Shown: positions 54,700 through 62,501 of the stretch, one piece after another | Layout: each line of letters begins with the position of its first letter | How positions within the stretch are numbered: position 1 is the stretch's first letter | Assembly: GCA_943912335.1 (NCBI GenBank) | Contig: CALTUD010000002.1 | Location: 62,001 to 126,000, forward strand | Direction of reading: 5' to 3' | Source: an uncultured Acetobacteraceae bacterium | GTDB lineage: Bacteria; Pseudomonadota; Alphaproteobacteria; Acetobacterales; Acetobacteraceae | Length of the DNA stretch: 64,000 nucleotides | Translations under genes and position numbers: made by a program | Notes under the pieces: model-generated | Seen by the model: only the letters and a program-made list of their open reading frames with translations | Told to the model about the DNA's origin: nothing | Database searches by the model: none

Positions 54700-54816
54700 C
54701 TTCTTTTTCTGAAGAAAAAGAAGCAAAAAGACTTTTATCCGTTTGGATTGCGAGGGCTCGGTAAGCAAAATTCCAAACGGATAAAAGTTCTTTGGTTCTT
54801 TCTTTCAAGAAAGAAC
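54700..54816 (+). repeat. Dispersed structured repeat, copy 2 (three hairpins)
   Basis: First hairpin 54700-54709 / 54714-54723 with loop TGAA, followed by CAAAAAGACTT. A perfect 17-bp inverted repeat 54731-54747 / 54772-54788 comes next. GTTCTTTGGTT (54787-54797) leads into the third hairpin 54795-54804 / 54807-54816. The distance from block start to GTTCTTTGGTT is 87 bases, exactly as in copy 1. It fills most of the gap between hemB and the acylase gene, both leftward. Confidence 0.85.
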
Positions 54817-54840
54817 AACTCTTATCTTAGAAGAGCCCCT

Positions 54841-55836
54841 TCAGGCGTATTGCAGCGTGCGCGCCGCATCCAACGCGAAATACGTCAGGATGCCGTTGCA
54901 CCCCGCCCGCTTGAACGCCAGCAGGCTTTCCAGCATCGCCCGCTCCCGGTCGATCCAGCCATGATTCGCCGCCGCCATGATCATCGCGTATTCGCCCGAC
55001 ACCTGATACGCGAAGGTCGGCACGGCGAAGCGGTCCCGCACGCGCCGGATGATATCCAGATACGGCATCCCAGGCTTCACCATCACCATGTCCGCGCCCT
55101 CGGCCAGATCCAGCTCCACCTCGCGCAGCGCCTCGTCGCTGTTGGCCGGGTCCATCTGGTAGGTCTTCTTGTCGCCGCGCAGCAGCGCACCCGACCCCAG
55201 CGCATCCCGGAACGGCCCGTAGAACGCCGAGGCATATTTCGCGGCGTAGCTCATCAGCCGCACGTCGCTGCGGTCGCGCGCGTCGAGCGCCGCGCGGATC
55301 GCGCCGATGCGGCCGTCCATCATGTCGGACGGCGCCAGGATATCGATCCCGGCCTCGGCCTGGTTCAGCGACTGGCGCACCAGAACAGCCACGCTGTCGT
55401 CGTTGTGGATGCGCTCGTCGCGCAGCACACCGTCATGACCGTGATCGGTATACGGATCGAGCGCCACGTCGCCGATCAGCCCCAGCTCCGGGAACGACCG
55501 CTTCAGCAGACGGGCCGCCCGGCACATCAGGTTGTCCGGATTGGTCGCCTCCGTGCCTTCCGCGTCGCGCGCCTCGGACGGCGTCACCGGAAACAACGCC
55601 AGCGCCGGAATGCCGAGACGCACGGCCGGCTCCACATGCGCTTCCAGACGATCGAGCGACACACGCGCAACACCCGGCATCGACGCGACCGGCGTCTGCA
55701 CGCCCGACCCCTCGGTGAAGAAGATCGGCCAGATCAGATCGTCCACGGAGAGCTTGTTCTCCGCCACCAGACGCCGCGTGAACGCGTCGTGGCGGTTGCG
55801 GCGCAGACGGGTGGCGGGGAAGCGGCCGAGGCTCAT
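54841..55836 (-). CDS. hemB: Delta-aminolevulinic acid dehydratase (porphobilinogen synthase)
   Basis: Condenses two 5-aminolevulinate molecules to porphobilinogen in heme synthesis. The 331-residue TIM barrel has the two active-site lysines K200 (SYAAKYASAFYGPF) and K254 (MVMVKPGMPYLD), plus APSDMMDGR. The metal site reads DVALDPYTDHGHDG, with Asp/Ala where zinc enzymes have Cys, so it is the Mg-dependent type usual in alphaproteobacteria. The ATG at 55836 has AAGGA upstream. It follows an amino-acid permease gene by 10 bases. Confidence 0.96.
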   Translation of the reverse strand: MSLGRFPATRLRRNRHDAFTRRLVAENKLSVDDLIWPIFFTEGSGVQTPVASMPGVARVSLDRLEAHVEPAVRLGIPALALFPVTPSEARDAEGTEATNPDNLMCRAARLLKRSFPELGLIGDVALDPYTDHGHDGVLRDERIHNDDSVAVLVRQSLNQAEAGIDILAPSDMMDGRIGAIRAALDARDRSDVRLMSYAAKYASAFYGPFRDALGSGALLRGDKKTYQMDPANSDEALREVELDLAEGADMVMVKPGMPYLDIIRRVRDRFAVPTFAYQVSGEYAMIMAAANHGWIDRERAMLESLLAFKRAGCNGILTYFALDAARTLQYA

Positions 55837-55846
55837 GGGCGATCCT

Positions 55847-57349
55847 TCACGCAGAACGGGGCGGTCGGCCGGACTGGACCCGGCTGTGGCGATGACCATA
55901 GCCGAAATACACCCCGAGACCGATCAGCAGCCAGACCACCAGACGGATCCAGGTCAGGCCGTCCAGCGAGGCCATGATCGCCGCACAGCTCAGAACCCCC
56001 AGCACAGGCACCACGGGACCGAACGGCACCACGAACCCGCGCGTCGCGTCTGGCTTCGTCCGACGCAAAACCAGAACGCCCGCGCACACGATGATGAACG
56101 CCAGCAACGTGCCAATCGAGGTCATGTGCCCCAGCTCGCTGATCGGCAGGAACCCCGCCATCGCCGACACGATCGCCATGAAGAACAGGTTCGACCGCCA
56201 CGGAGTCTGCCAGCGCGAATGGGTGCGGCAAAAGAACGCAGGCAGCAGACCGTCGCGCGCCATGGCGTAGAAAACGCGCGACTGACCCAGAAGCAGAACC
56301 AGAAGAACCGAGGTGAAGCCGCACAGAATGCCGACATTCACCGCCATCTTCAGCCACGGATACGCGGTCTGCGCCAAGGCCGTCGCCACGGGCGCCGGAT
56401 CGTTCAGCATCTGGCGGTAGTTCAGCATCCCCACCAGCGTGCCGGCGAACACGATATAGGCCAGCGAACACACCGCCAGAGACCCCAGAATGCCGATCGG
56501 CATGTCCCGCTTCGGGTTCTTCGCCTCCTGCGCCGCGGTCGACACGGCATCGAAGCCCACATAGGCGAAGAAGATCGTTCCCGCCGCGCGCATCACGCCT
56601 GAGATGCCGAAATGGCCGAACTCGCCGGTATTGGGCGGAATGAACGGCGTGTAGTTGCTCATCTTGATGTAGAACACGCCCACCGCCACCACCGCGACGA
56701 TCACCGCGATCTTGATGGCGACGATGATGTTGTTCACACGCGCCGATTCCGTGACGCCCCGGATCAGCAGCAGCGACACCGCCACCGTCACGAAGATCGC
56801 CGGCAGGTTGATCAGCCCATGGACCGTGCTGCCGTCACCCAGCGTCAGAACCTCCGACGGCGCCGCGCACAAGCGCGCCGGCAGTGCTATGCCGCACTCC
56901 GCCAGCAGCTTCACCATGTAGCGAGACCAGCTTACCGACACTGCCGCCGCCGCCACGGCATATTCCAGCACCAGATCCCAGCCGATGATCCAGGCCACGA
57001 ATTCGCCCATCGCCGTGTAGGCGTAGGTATAGGCGCTGCCCGCCACCGGGATCATCGAGGACAGCTCGGAGTAGCACAGCCCTGCGAAGCCGCAGCCGAT
57101 GCCGGCGATCAGATAGGACAGCATCACCGCGGGCCCGGCATTCTCCGAGGCGGCAATGCCGGTCAAGGAGAACAGCCCCGCGCCGATGGTGCAGCCGATG
57201 CCGAGCGCGATCAGCGTCCAAGGGCCGAGCGCGCGCTTCAGCCCGCCTTCCTCCTCACCCGCATCGGCTTCGATCGGTTTGGTGCGCCACAAGGACGAGC
57301 GGGCCGAGGCTGTTTGGGACACGGTTCGTGGTCCTCGTTGGAAGGTCAT
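55847..57349 (-). CDS. Amino acid permease (APC superfamily, CAT-like)
   Basis: 500 residues with about 12-14 membrane segments. The signature IALGIGCTIGAGLFSLTGIAA (TM1 unwound segment GIGxxIGAG) and FFAYVGFDAVSTAAQEAKNPKRD place it in the cationic amino-acid transporter branch, which also takes other amino acids. Two starts are possible: ATG at 57349 (used here, weak SD) and GTG at 57322 with a better GAGGACC site, giving 491 residues. It is upstream of hemB in the same direction, so the two are probably co-transcribed. Confidence 0.9.
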   Translation of the reverse strand: MTFQRGPRTVSQTASARSSLWRTKPIEADAGEEEGGLKRALGPWTLIALGIGCTIGAGLFSLTGIAASENAGPAVMLSYLIAGIGCGFAGLCYSELSSMIPVAGSAYTYAYTAMGEFVAWIIGWDLVLEYAVAAAAVSVSWSRYMVKLLAECGIALPARLCAAPSEVLTLGDGSTVHGLINLPAIFVTVAVSLLLIRGVTESARVNNIIVAIKIAVIVAVVAVGVFYIKMSNYTPFIPPNTGEFGHFGISGVMRAAGTIFFAYVGFDAVSTAAQEAKNPKRDMPIGILGSLAVCSLAYIVFAGTLVGMLNYRQMLNDPAPVATALAQTAYPWLKMAVNVGILCGFTSVLLVLLLGQSRVFYAMARDGLLPAFFCRTHSRWQTPWRSNLFFMAIVSAMAGFLPISELGHMTSIGTLLAFIIVCAGVLVLRRTKPDATRGFVVPFGPVVPVLGVLSCAAIMASLDGLTWIRLVVWLLIGLGVYFGYGHRHSRVQSGRPPRSA

Positions 57350-57672
57350 CTCGGAGCGTTGTTCCGCGTCGAGGGCTGGGATGCAAGCGGCGCGTATCGG
57401 TTGCGCTGCCGGAAGCCCGCATCACCGCAGGCTTGTCGGTGCTCCTCACCATCTTCCCGACACTTCGGGCTGACGGAAAAGGCCCTCTCCGAAAGACAGA
57501 AACAAACAACGCTCATCTTCTCGAAGACATGCGTCGCCGAATTCTCAAACCCTCAACAACCAGAAGTCTTTTTGCTTCTTTTTCTCCAGAAAAAGAAGAT
57601 GCGCTCCTGTTTCGTCCTTCCAAAAAACTCACCATCCACTAGACCGGAGACGTCGAAACGGCCGGGCGCACC
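57350..57672. other. Divergent non-coding region with a repeat copy
   Basis: About 320 bases between the leftward permease and the rightward BASS transporter. It holds the third copy of the dispersed repeat (57564-57598, minus strand) and otherwise no gene. Parts are less GC-rich than the neighbours and must include both promoters. Confidence 0.7.
57564..57598 (-). repeat. Dispersed structured repeat, copy 3 (core)
   Basis: On the minus strand this 35-base core is identical to copies 1 and 2 except in the hairpin loop (TGGA here, TGAG and TGAA there). The arms are 57575-57584 and 57589-57598. The second, long stem is not clearly kept in this copy. On this strand it would be in the 5' leader of the amino-acid permease mRNA. 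Confidence 0.8.
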
Positions 57673-58587
57673 ATGTCGAGAACGCTGATCTTCCCCGTCG
57701 CGGCCTTGCTGGTCTCGCTTCTGGCCCTGCGCCTGCCGCTCCTGTTCGCTCCGCTCGGCCCGTTCGTCACGCCCATGCTCGCGGCGGTCATGTTCCTGAT
57801 GGGCGTCACCCTCACCATCGCCGATTTCCGACGCGTCGCCAGCCGTCCGGCCCCGGTGCTCGCGGGCGTGGCGCTGCACTACGCCATCATGCCCGCCGCC
57901 GCCTGGCTCATCGCCCGAATCCTGCATTTGCCGCCCCTGCTCGGCGCCGGCCTGATCCTGGTCGGCAGCGTCGCCAGCGGCACGGCCTCCACCGTGATGG
58001 TTTTTCTTGCCCGCGGCGACGTCGCGTTGTCCGTCAGCATCGGCGCGCTCTCCACCCTGGTCGGCGTCGTCGCCACGCCGCTGCTCACACGCCTCTACGT
58101 CTCCGAAGCCGTCGCCGTGCATGGCTGGGCCATGCTGCTCGGCATCGTCGAGGTGGTCGCACTCCCCATTCTCGCCGGCCTCCTCGTCAACCGCCTTGCC
58201 GCCCGGCTGGTCGAGCGTCTGTCCCCGGCGCTCCCCATTCTGTCGATGCTCACCATCCTGCTCATCATCGGCGTCGTCGTCGCCGGTGCGCATGCCGCCA
58301 TCGGCACGGTCGGCCCCGCCCTGCTACTCGCCGTGGCGCTGCATAACGGAATCGGCCTGCTCGGCGGCTATTGGGGCGGCCGTGCGCTCGGCTTCGACGA
58401 AAGCATCTGCCGCACCCTGGCGCTGGAAGTCGGCATGCAGAACTCCGGCCTCGCCGCCGCCCTGGCCCGCGCCTACATCGCTCCGCTCGCCGCTCTCCCG
58501 GCCGCCCTGTTCTCGATCTGGCACAACCTGTCCGGATCGGTGCTGGCGGCGTGGTGGGGACGCCGAACCCGCACAGCACCGTCATAG
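57673..58587 (+). CDS. Bile acid:sodium symporter family transporter (BASS, PanS-like)
   Basis: 304 residues with nine to ten membrane segments. The BASS features are present: FLMGVTLTIADFRRV after the first segments, the crossover motif VGSVASGTASTVMVFLARGD, and EVGMQNSGLAAALA in the C-terminal half. Bacterial members carry organic anions such as 2-ketopantoate, not bile acids. The substrate is not known here. Transcribed alone; the next gene converges on it. Confidence 0.9.
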   Translation: MSRTLIFPVAALLVSLLALRLPLLFAPLGPFVTPMLAAVMFLMGVTLTIADFRRVASRPAPVLAGVALHYAIMPAAAWLIARILHLPPLLGAGLILVGSVASGTASTVMVFLARGDVALSVSIGALSTLVGVVATPLLTRLYVSEAVAVHGWAMLLGIVEVVALPILAGLLVNRLAARLVERLSPALPILSMLTILLIIGVVVAGAHAAIGTVGPALLLAVALHNGIGLLGGYWGGRALGFDESICRTLALEVGMQNSGLAAALARAYIAPLAALPAALFSIWHNLSGSVLAAWWGRRTRTAPS

Positions 58588-58666
58588 GCCATGGTCTCGC
58601 TGGGAAGCTCGCGGCGATACGGCGCGATCTCCGCGCCCTGAAAGACGACGTTCCCAACCCCGCGCC

Positions 58667-58693
58667 CGGGGCCGGGCGTCCTGCCCGGCCCCG
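58667..58693. terminator. GC hairpin between convergent genes
   Basis: An 11-bp perfect stem, CGGGGCCGGGC / GCCCGGCCCCG, with a 5-base loop, between the BASS gene and the lipase-like gene. No T-run on either side. Confidence 0.5.
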
Positions 58694-58705
58694 AACCGGA
58701 GACTC

Positions 58706-59980
58706 TTAGCCGTGCGGCAACGCGGTGGAATGATAATCCGTCCGCGCCGCATTGGCGGCGATCGTCTGCGCGATCGTATCGCCTCCGACATTGAACACCA
58801 CGCCGCGTGCAGCGCCGCCGGTGTCCTGGCTCACGGAATACGGATACGGCGTGATGCCAAGATCGGCGGCCTGATTGCCGGGGTAATGGAAGGTCGGCGC
58901 CTTCACGGCGAAATCGCCTACCACGGCCAGAGCGCCGCCGCCCAGCGCGCGCAGGTCGTTCTGCATCGACACCTGATCCGCCACGTCGCCCAGCATGATC
59001 ACCGTGCCCCGATGCGCCAGTTCGCCGCCACCCGCGACGAAGGCCGGAGCCGCAGGCTGGTCGCCCTCGATATCGCTCGAATAACCGCCCCACACATCGC
59101 CGTAGGTGTCGAAGCTGATGAAGTTCGATCCGTCGCCCACCGCGCCGGACGAGGCCGGAATGCCGGTGCCGTCGAACGCGGTGCCGCCGAGCCCGCTCTG
59201 CTGCGCCACGTATTCGGCGATGCCGCCGCCGAGCGAATGGCCGCTGACGAAGATATTGTTCGTCCCGATGCCCTGCTTCGCCGCTTCCTGCGTCACCAGA
59301 CGCGCGAACGACAACGCATCCTTCTGCGCCTGGGAATTGATCCCGGCCAGAGACGGGACATCGGCGGCATATTGCCCGATCACCTGCGACGGATCGGCCA
59401 CCACCGTGTCGCCGCCGCCGGTGCCGGAATAGGCGATGATCACCTGATGATCTGCATTGATCCACGTCCGCGCGGACAGGCCCGACACCTGATCCACAGC
59501 GGCAAGCTGCTTTCCGTCCACCAGAAACGGCGTCAGCCCCAGAGGCGACGCCGGATCGAGCGTGTAGGCCGCGTTCGCCGCCCCGAAAAGCTGCGCGATC
59601 GTCGGCGAGTGGCTGGCCTGGGCGGCCGCATCCGGCACCAGGATTGCCGTCCGGTTCGACAGAAACGACAAATTGGTCGGCGTCTCGTGCAGCAGCAGCG
59701 CTTGCGGCAGGGAATCCGCAGCGCTCCACGCCGCGTTGAACAGCGTGTTGTCCGCCCCGGCCTGCAACCCGTTCAGCGCCTGGGCGATGCCGGCGAGCTG
59801 CGCCGCCGCATTGCCGCCGATCGCAGGCGACGCAGGCCCGGCCGTCAGCACCGCATTCGTCACCTCGCCTGCGAACAGCGTCCCGGCGGCACTCAGAACC
59901 GAAGCGCGGTCGCTGGGCAAGGCGGACAACATCCAGTTCAGCAGCTGCTCGTTCAGCGTTCCGCTACCGGTCTGGGACAT
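58706..59980 (-). CDS. Lipase-like alpha/beta hydrolase
   Basis: 424 residues with the nucleophile elbow GHSLGGG and the presumed catalytic S249. The surrounding NNIFVSGHSLGGGIAEYVAQ matches class-3-like and secreted lipases. The first ~120 residues are Ala/Gly/Leu-rich and unrecognised. There is no Sec signal peptide, and no RTX glycine-aspartate repeats are visible, so its location and route are unclear. The protein is poor in Lys and Cys, like many exported proteins. Upstream lie repeated GTTTTCG/CGAAAAC motifs. Confidence 0.72.
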   Translation of the reverse strand: MSQTGSGTLNEQLLNWMLSALPSDRASVLSAAGTLFAGEVTNAVLTAGPASPAIGGNAAAQLAGIAQALNGLQAGADNTLFNAAWSAADSLPQALLLHETPTNLSFLSNRTAILVPDAAAQASHSPTIAQLFGAANAAYTLDPASPLGLTPFLVDGKQLAAVDQVSGLSARTWINADHQVIIAYSGTGGGDTVVADPSQVIGQYAADVPSLAGINSQAQKDALSFARLVTQEAAKQGIGTNNIFVSGHSLGGGIAEYVAQQSGLGGTAFDGTGIPASSGAVGDGSNFISFDTYGDVWGGYSSDIEGDQPAAPAFVAGGGELAHRGTVIMLGDVADQVSMQNDLRALGGGALAVVGDFAVKAPTFHYPGNQAADLGITPYPYSVSQDTGGAARGVVFNVGGDTIAQTIAANAARTDYHSTALPHG

Positions 59981-60003
59981 GACGCTTCTCCCGATTTTTT
60001 TTC

Positions 60004-60103
60004 GTTTTCGAACCGAATTTGTCGCATTTATCCGTCTGATGCGCGTTTATCGGCACCGATCCGAAAACGATTCCCGGTTTTCGAACCAAACGCAACCGAA
60101 AAC
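60004..60103. promoter_or_regulatory. Repeated GTTTTCG / CGAAAAC motifs upstream of the lipase-like gene
   Basis: The 7-mer occurs four times in alternating orientation: GTTTTCG at 60004 and 60077, CGAAAAC at 60062 and 60097. The longer forms are GTTTTCGAACC (twice) and CCGAAAACGA (twice). They lie 24-123 bases before the lipase-like start and may be regulator sites or hairpins. Confidence 0.35.
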
Positions 60104-60117
60104 GAAGGGAGCGTATC

Positions 60118-60154
60118 AAAAAAGCGAACGCGGCGGCTCTCGCCGCCCGTTCGC
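60118..60154 (-). terminator. Intrinsic terminator of the argE / AstE-like unit
   Basis: On the minus strand, GCGAAC-G-GGCGGC pairs with GCCGCC-GC-GTTCGC around loop GAGA and is followed by six T. It begins 25 bases after the stop codon of the AstE-like gene. Confidence 0.85.
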
Positions 60155-60178
60155 ACCCGGCTGTTTCCCCAGATGTCG

Positions 60179-61180
60179 TTAGACGGAAACCGACTCCAGC
60201 CGCGCCAGACGCACCGCCGTATGCCCGCGGCTCGGACGCAGGCTCGGCATCACCAGCAGGCAATCCGCATGCGGCGTGCGGATTTCCACCCCGCCATCCC
60301 GCGCGATCAGCGTCCCCGCCTGCGCGATCACGTCGCCGCCCCGGAACGCCCGCACGAATTCGAACTGCGAGGTCCGCGCCGTCACCACCTCGGTCACGGT
60401 CGCGAACCGCGTGCGCGACGCAGGGCCGGGCAGGGGAGAAGCCGCGATCATCCCCAATTGCCGCAGCAACGACAGAACCGCGATCCGCGTGGTGTCCACG
60501 GTGTCCGGATGCCAATGCGGCCCCGCCTCCACCAAACAGGCGGTCGGCAGCCCCTCCGGATCGGCGAACGGCGCGTAATCGATCAAACGCGGCCCCGACC
60601 GGTGCCCGCCATCCGCCACCACGAGGTTCGGCGTATCCAGCGACGCCGCCAGCGTGCGCCCCCGCTCCGTGCCGCCGCTCAGGATCAGCGGATCGGACGG
60701 CCACAACATCGAATGCAGATCGAGCAGGATCTCCGCCCGGTCGAACACCGGACGCAGCACCCGCGCCCGCGCCAACTCGGCATTGTCGCGGCTGCCCTCC
60801 AGGATCGCCCGGTCCCAGACCCGGTTCATGTCCTCGCTCACGAAGCGCGACGCGGTCGGATCGCCGGCATCGAACCGGTCGAACGCCGCCAGGTTCAGGA
60901 ACCCGAACGTCAGCGCGCCCCGCAGCGGCCTCAAACCGTCCCGCAGCAACGCATCCAGTACGATCGCCCCTGCGATCTCGTTGCCATGCATCAGCGCCGT
61001 CACCACCACGTCCGGCCCCGGCTCCACCGCCTCGAAACGCATGATCCCCGGCAGACCGGTATTGCCCGCCCGCCACGGCGACAGATCCGGCGGCTGCAGA
61101 TGCACGTCGAAATGCGGCAACGGACGGTGGCCGCCACCCAGCCCCGGCAGGAACGTCGGATCGAGCGGCCGATCGCTCAT
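60179..61180 (-). CDS. Succinylglutamate desuccinylase/aspartoacylase family protein
   Basis: 333 residues of the AstE/ASPA branch of M14 zinc hydrolases, which remove acyl groups from N-acyl amino acids. The zinc site is recognisable: ALMHGNEIAG (His and Glu ligands) and LLDLHSML (second His), with the substrate-Arg region FVSEDMNRVWDR. The ATG at 61180 gives the family-like MSDRPLD start. It lies 22 bases downstream of argE. AstE itself works on succinylglutamate, but no other ast genes are seen, so the substrate may be different. Confidence 0.85.
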   Translation of the reverse strand: MSDRPLDPTFLPGLGGGHRPLPHFDVHLQPPDLSPWRAGNTGLPGIMRFEAVEPGPDVVVTALMHGNEIAGAIVLDALLRDGLRPLRGALTFGFLNLAAFDRFDAGDPTASRFVSEDMNRVWDRAILEGSRDNAELARARVLRPVFDRAEILLDLHSMLWPSDPLILSGGTERGRTLAASLDTPNLVVADGGHRSGPRLIDYAPFADPEGLPTACLVEAGPHWHPDTVDTTRIAVLSLLRQLGMIAASPLPGPASRTRFATVTEVVTARTSQFEFVRAFRGGDVIAQAGTLIARDGGVEIRTPHADCLLVMPSLRPSRGHTAVRLARLESVSV

Positions 61181-61202
61181 GCGCCCGCGCCCGATCCCCG
61201 CA

Positions 61203-62378
61203 TCACGCAGGCTCGCCCTCTGCCAGACTTCGCGCGAGCTGACGCACGAACCGGTCGCACGCCTCGAGCTGCTCCAGCGCGATCCACTCGTCCGGCTTGT
61301 GCGCCTGGGCGATATCCCCCGGCCCGCACACGATGGACGCGATCCCCGCATCCTGGAAAATCCCCGCCTCGGTGCCGTACGACACCTTGCCCTCGTCGTT
61401 CGCCCCGCTGCAGCGCTTCACCAGCGTCACCAGAGGATGCTCCGGCGCGATCGCCAGAGGCGGCAACGTGTTCAACGCCTCCAGCCGGATGAAACATTCC
61501 GGATCGACCGCCCGCATCCACCGCTCCGTCGTCTCCGCCAGATGCGCGCGCAAACGCTCCAGCTCCGCCACGGCATCGTCGCCCGGCACGGTGCGCCACT
61601 CCATCTCGAACGACGCGTGCTCGGGAATGATGTTCAGGATCGCGCCGCCCTCCACCAGACCGACATGCACGGTGGAATGCTCCGGCCCGAATCCCTCCAC
61701 GCGACGCCCCTCGGTGGCGAAACGACGCGCCTCGGCAGCGATATGCCCGATCGCCTCGGAAGCGGCGTAGATCGCGTTCACCCCCCGGTCCGGCTGCGAC
61801 GAATGCCCCGCGCGCCCGCGAACCGTGCCCCGCACCGCCAGCCGCCCCTTGTGCGCCACGATCGGCTTCATCATCGACGGTTCGCCGACCACGCAGAACG
61901 CAGGCTTCGGCCCGTTCGGCAGATCGTCCACCAGCACATGCGCGCCGTCGCAATCCACCTCCTCGTCGAACGAGATCAACAGATGCACCGGCCGCCGCAA
62001 AGGCAGGGCCGCGATTTCCGGCACCGCGGCCAGACAGGACGCGACGAACCCCTTCATGTCGCACGCACCTCTCGCGACGGCCCGCCCATCCGCCACATGC
62101 AGACGGAACGGATCGGTCCGCCACGCCTGCCCCTCCACCGGCACGGTATCGACATGCCCCGACAAGGCCAGTCCGCCATCCACCGCCGGCCCGATCACCG
62201 CGTGCAGATTGGCCTTGGTCCCGTCCGCGTTCAGAGACCGGCGCGCGACGATCCCATGCCCGGCCAGATAGCGCTCGATCCAGTCGATCAGCGGAAGATT
62301 CGATTTCGCGCTGGTGCTGTCGAACCCCACCAGGCTGTCCAGTATCTGCAGGGTGGTCAGGATCGGCCCGCTTCGCAT
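61203..62378 (-). CDS. argE: Acetylornithine deacetylase
   Basis: M20-family zinc peptidase-like enzyme that makes ornithine from N-acetylornithine in arginine synthesis. The 391-residue product has the metal motifs LSGHVDTVP, RGACDMKGF, ISFDEEVDCDGA (catalytic Glu pair) and the C-terminal GTEAGIFQ and VCGPGDIAQAHKPDEW. Family length is normal. First gene of a two-gene unit with the AstE-like protein; divergent from glycosyltransferase genes. Confidence 0.92.
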   Translation of the reverse strand: MRSGPILTTLQILDSLVGFDSTSAKSNLPLIDWIERYLAGHGIVARRSLNADGTKANLHAVIGPAVDGGLALSGHVDTVPVEGQAWRTDPFRLHVADGRAVARGACDMKGFVASCLAAVPEIAALPLRRPVHLLISFDEEVDCDGAHVLVDDLPNGPKPAFCVVGEPSMMKPIVAHKGRLAVRGTVRGRAGHSSQPDRGVNAIYAASEAIGHIAAEARRFATEGRRVEGFGPEHSTVHVGLVEGGAILNIIPEHASFEMEWRTVPGDDAVAELERLRAHLAETTERWMRAVDPECFIRLEALNTLPPLAIAPEHPLVTLVKRCSGANDEGKVSYGTEAGIFQDAGIASIVCGPGDIAQAHKPDEWIALEQLEACDRFVRQLARSLAEGEPA

Positions 62379-62501
62379 CCCGCCATCCTATACCGGACCC
62401 ATCATCGGGCAATGGCATCCGGGCGCGGCACCCGATCGGCAGCTCTGCCCCGTTCGGGCTTGCCGACCGTTCCCGGCGCAGCCAGGATCGCCGTTATCAC
62501 G

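Noticed and set aside
58007..61492. 1161-codon plus-strand frame
   Set aside because: Covers the BASS gene in a wrong frame and is antisense to three genes. The composition is Arg/Pro/His-rich nonsense.
60654..62501. 616-codon upstream extension of the glycosyltransferase frame
   Set aside because: Antisense to argE and the AstE-like gene. Glycosyltransferase similarity starts only after the ATG at 62502.
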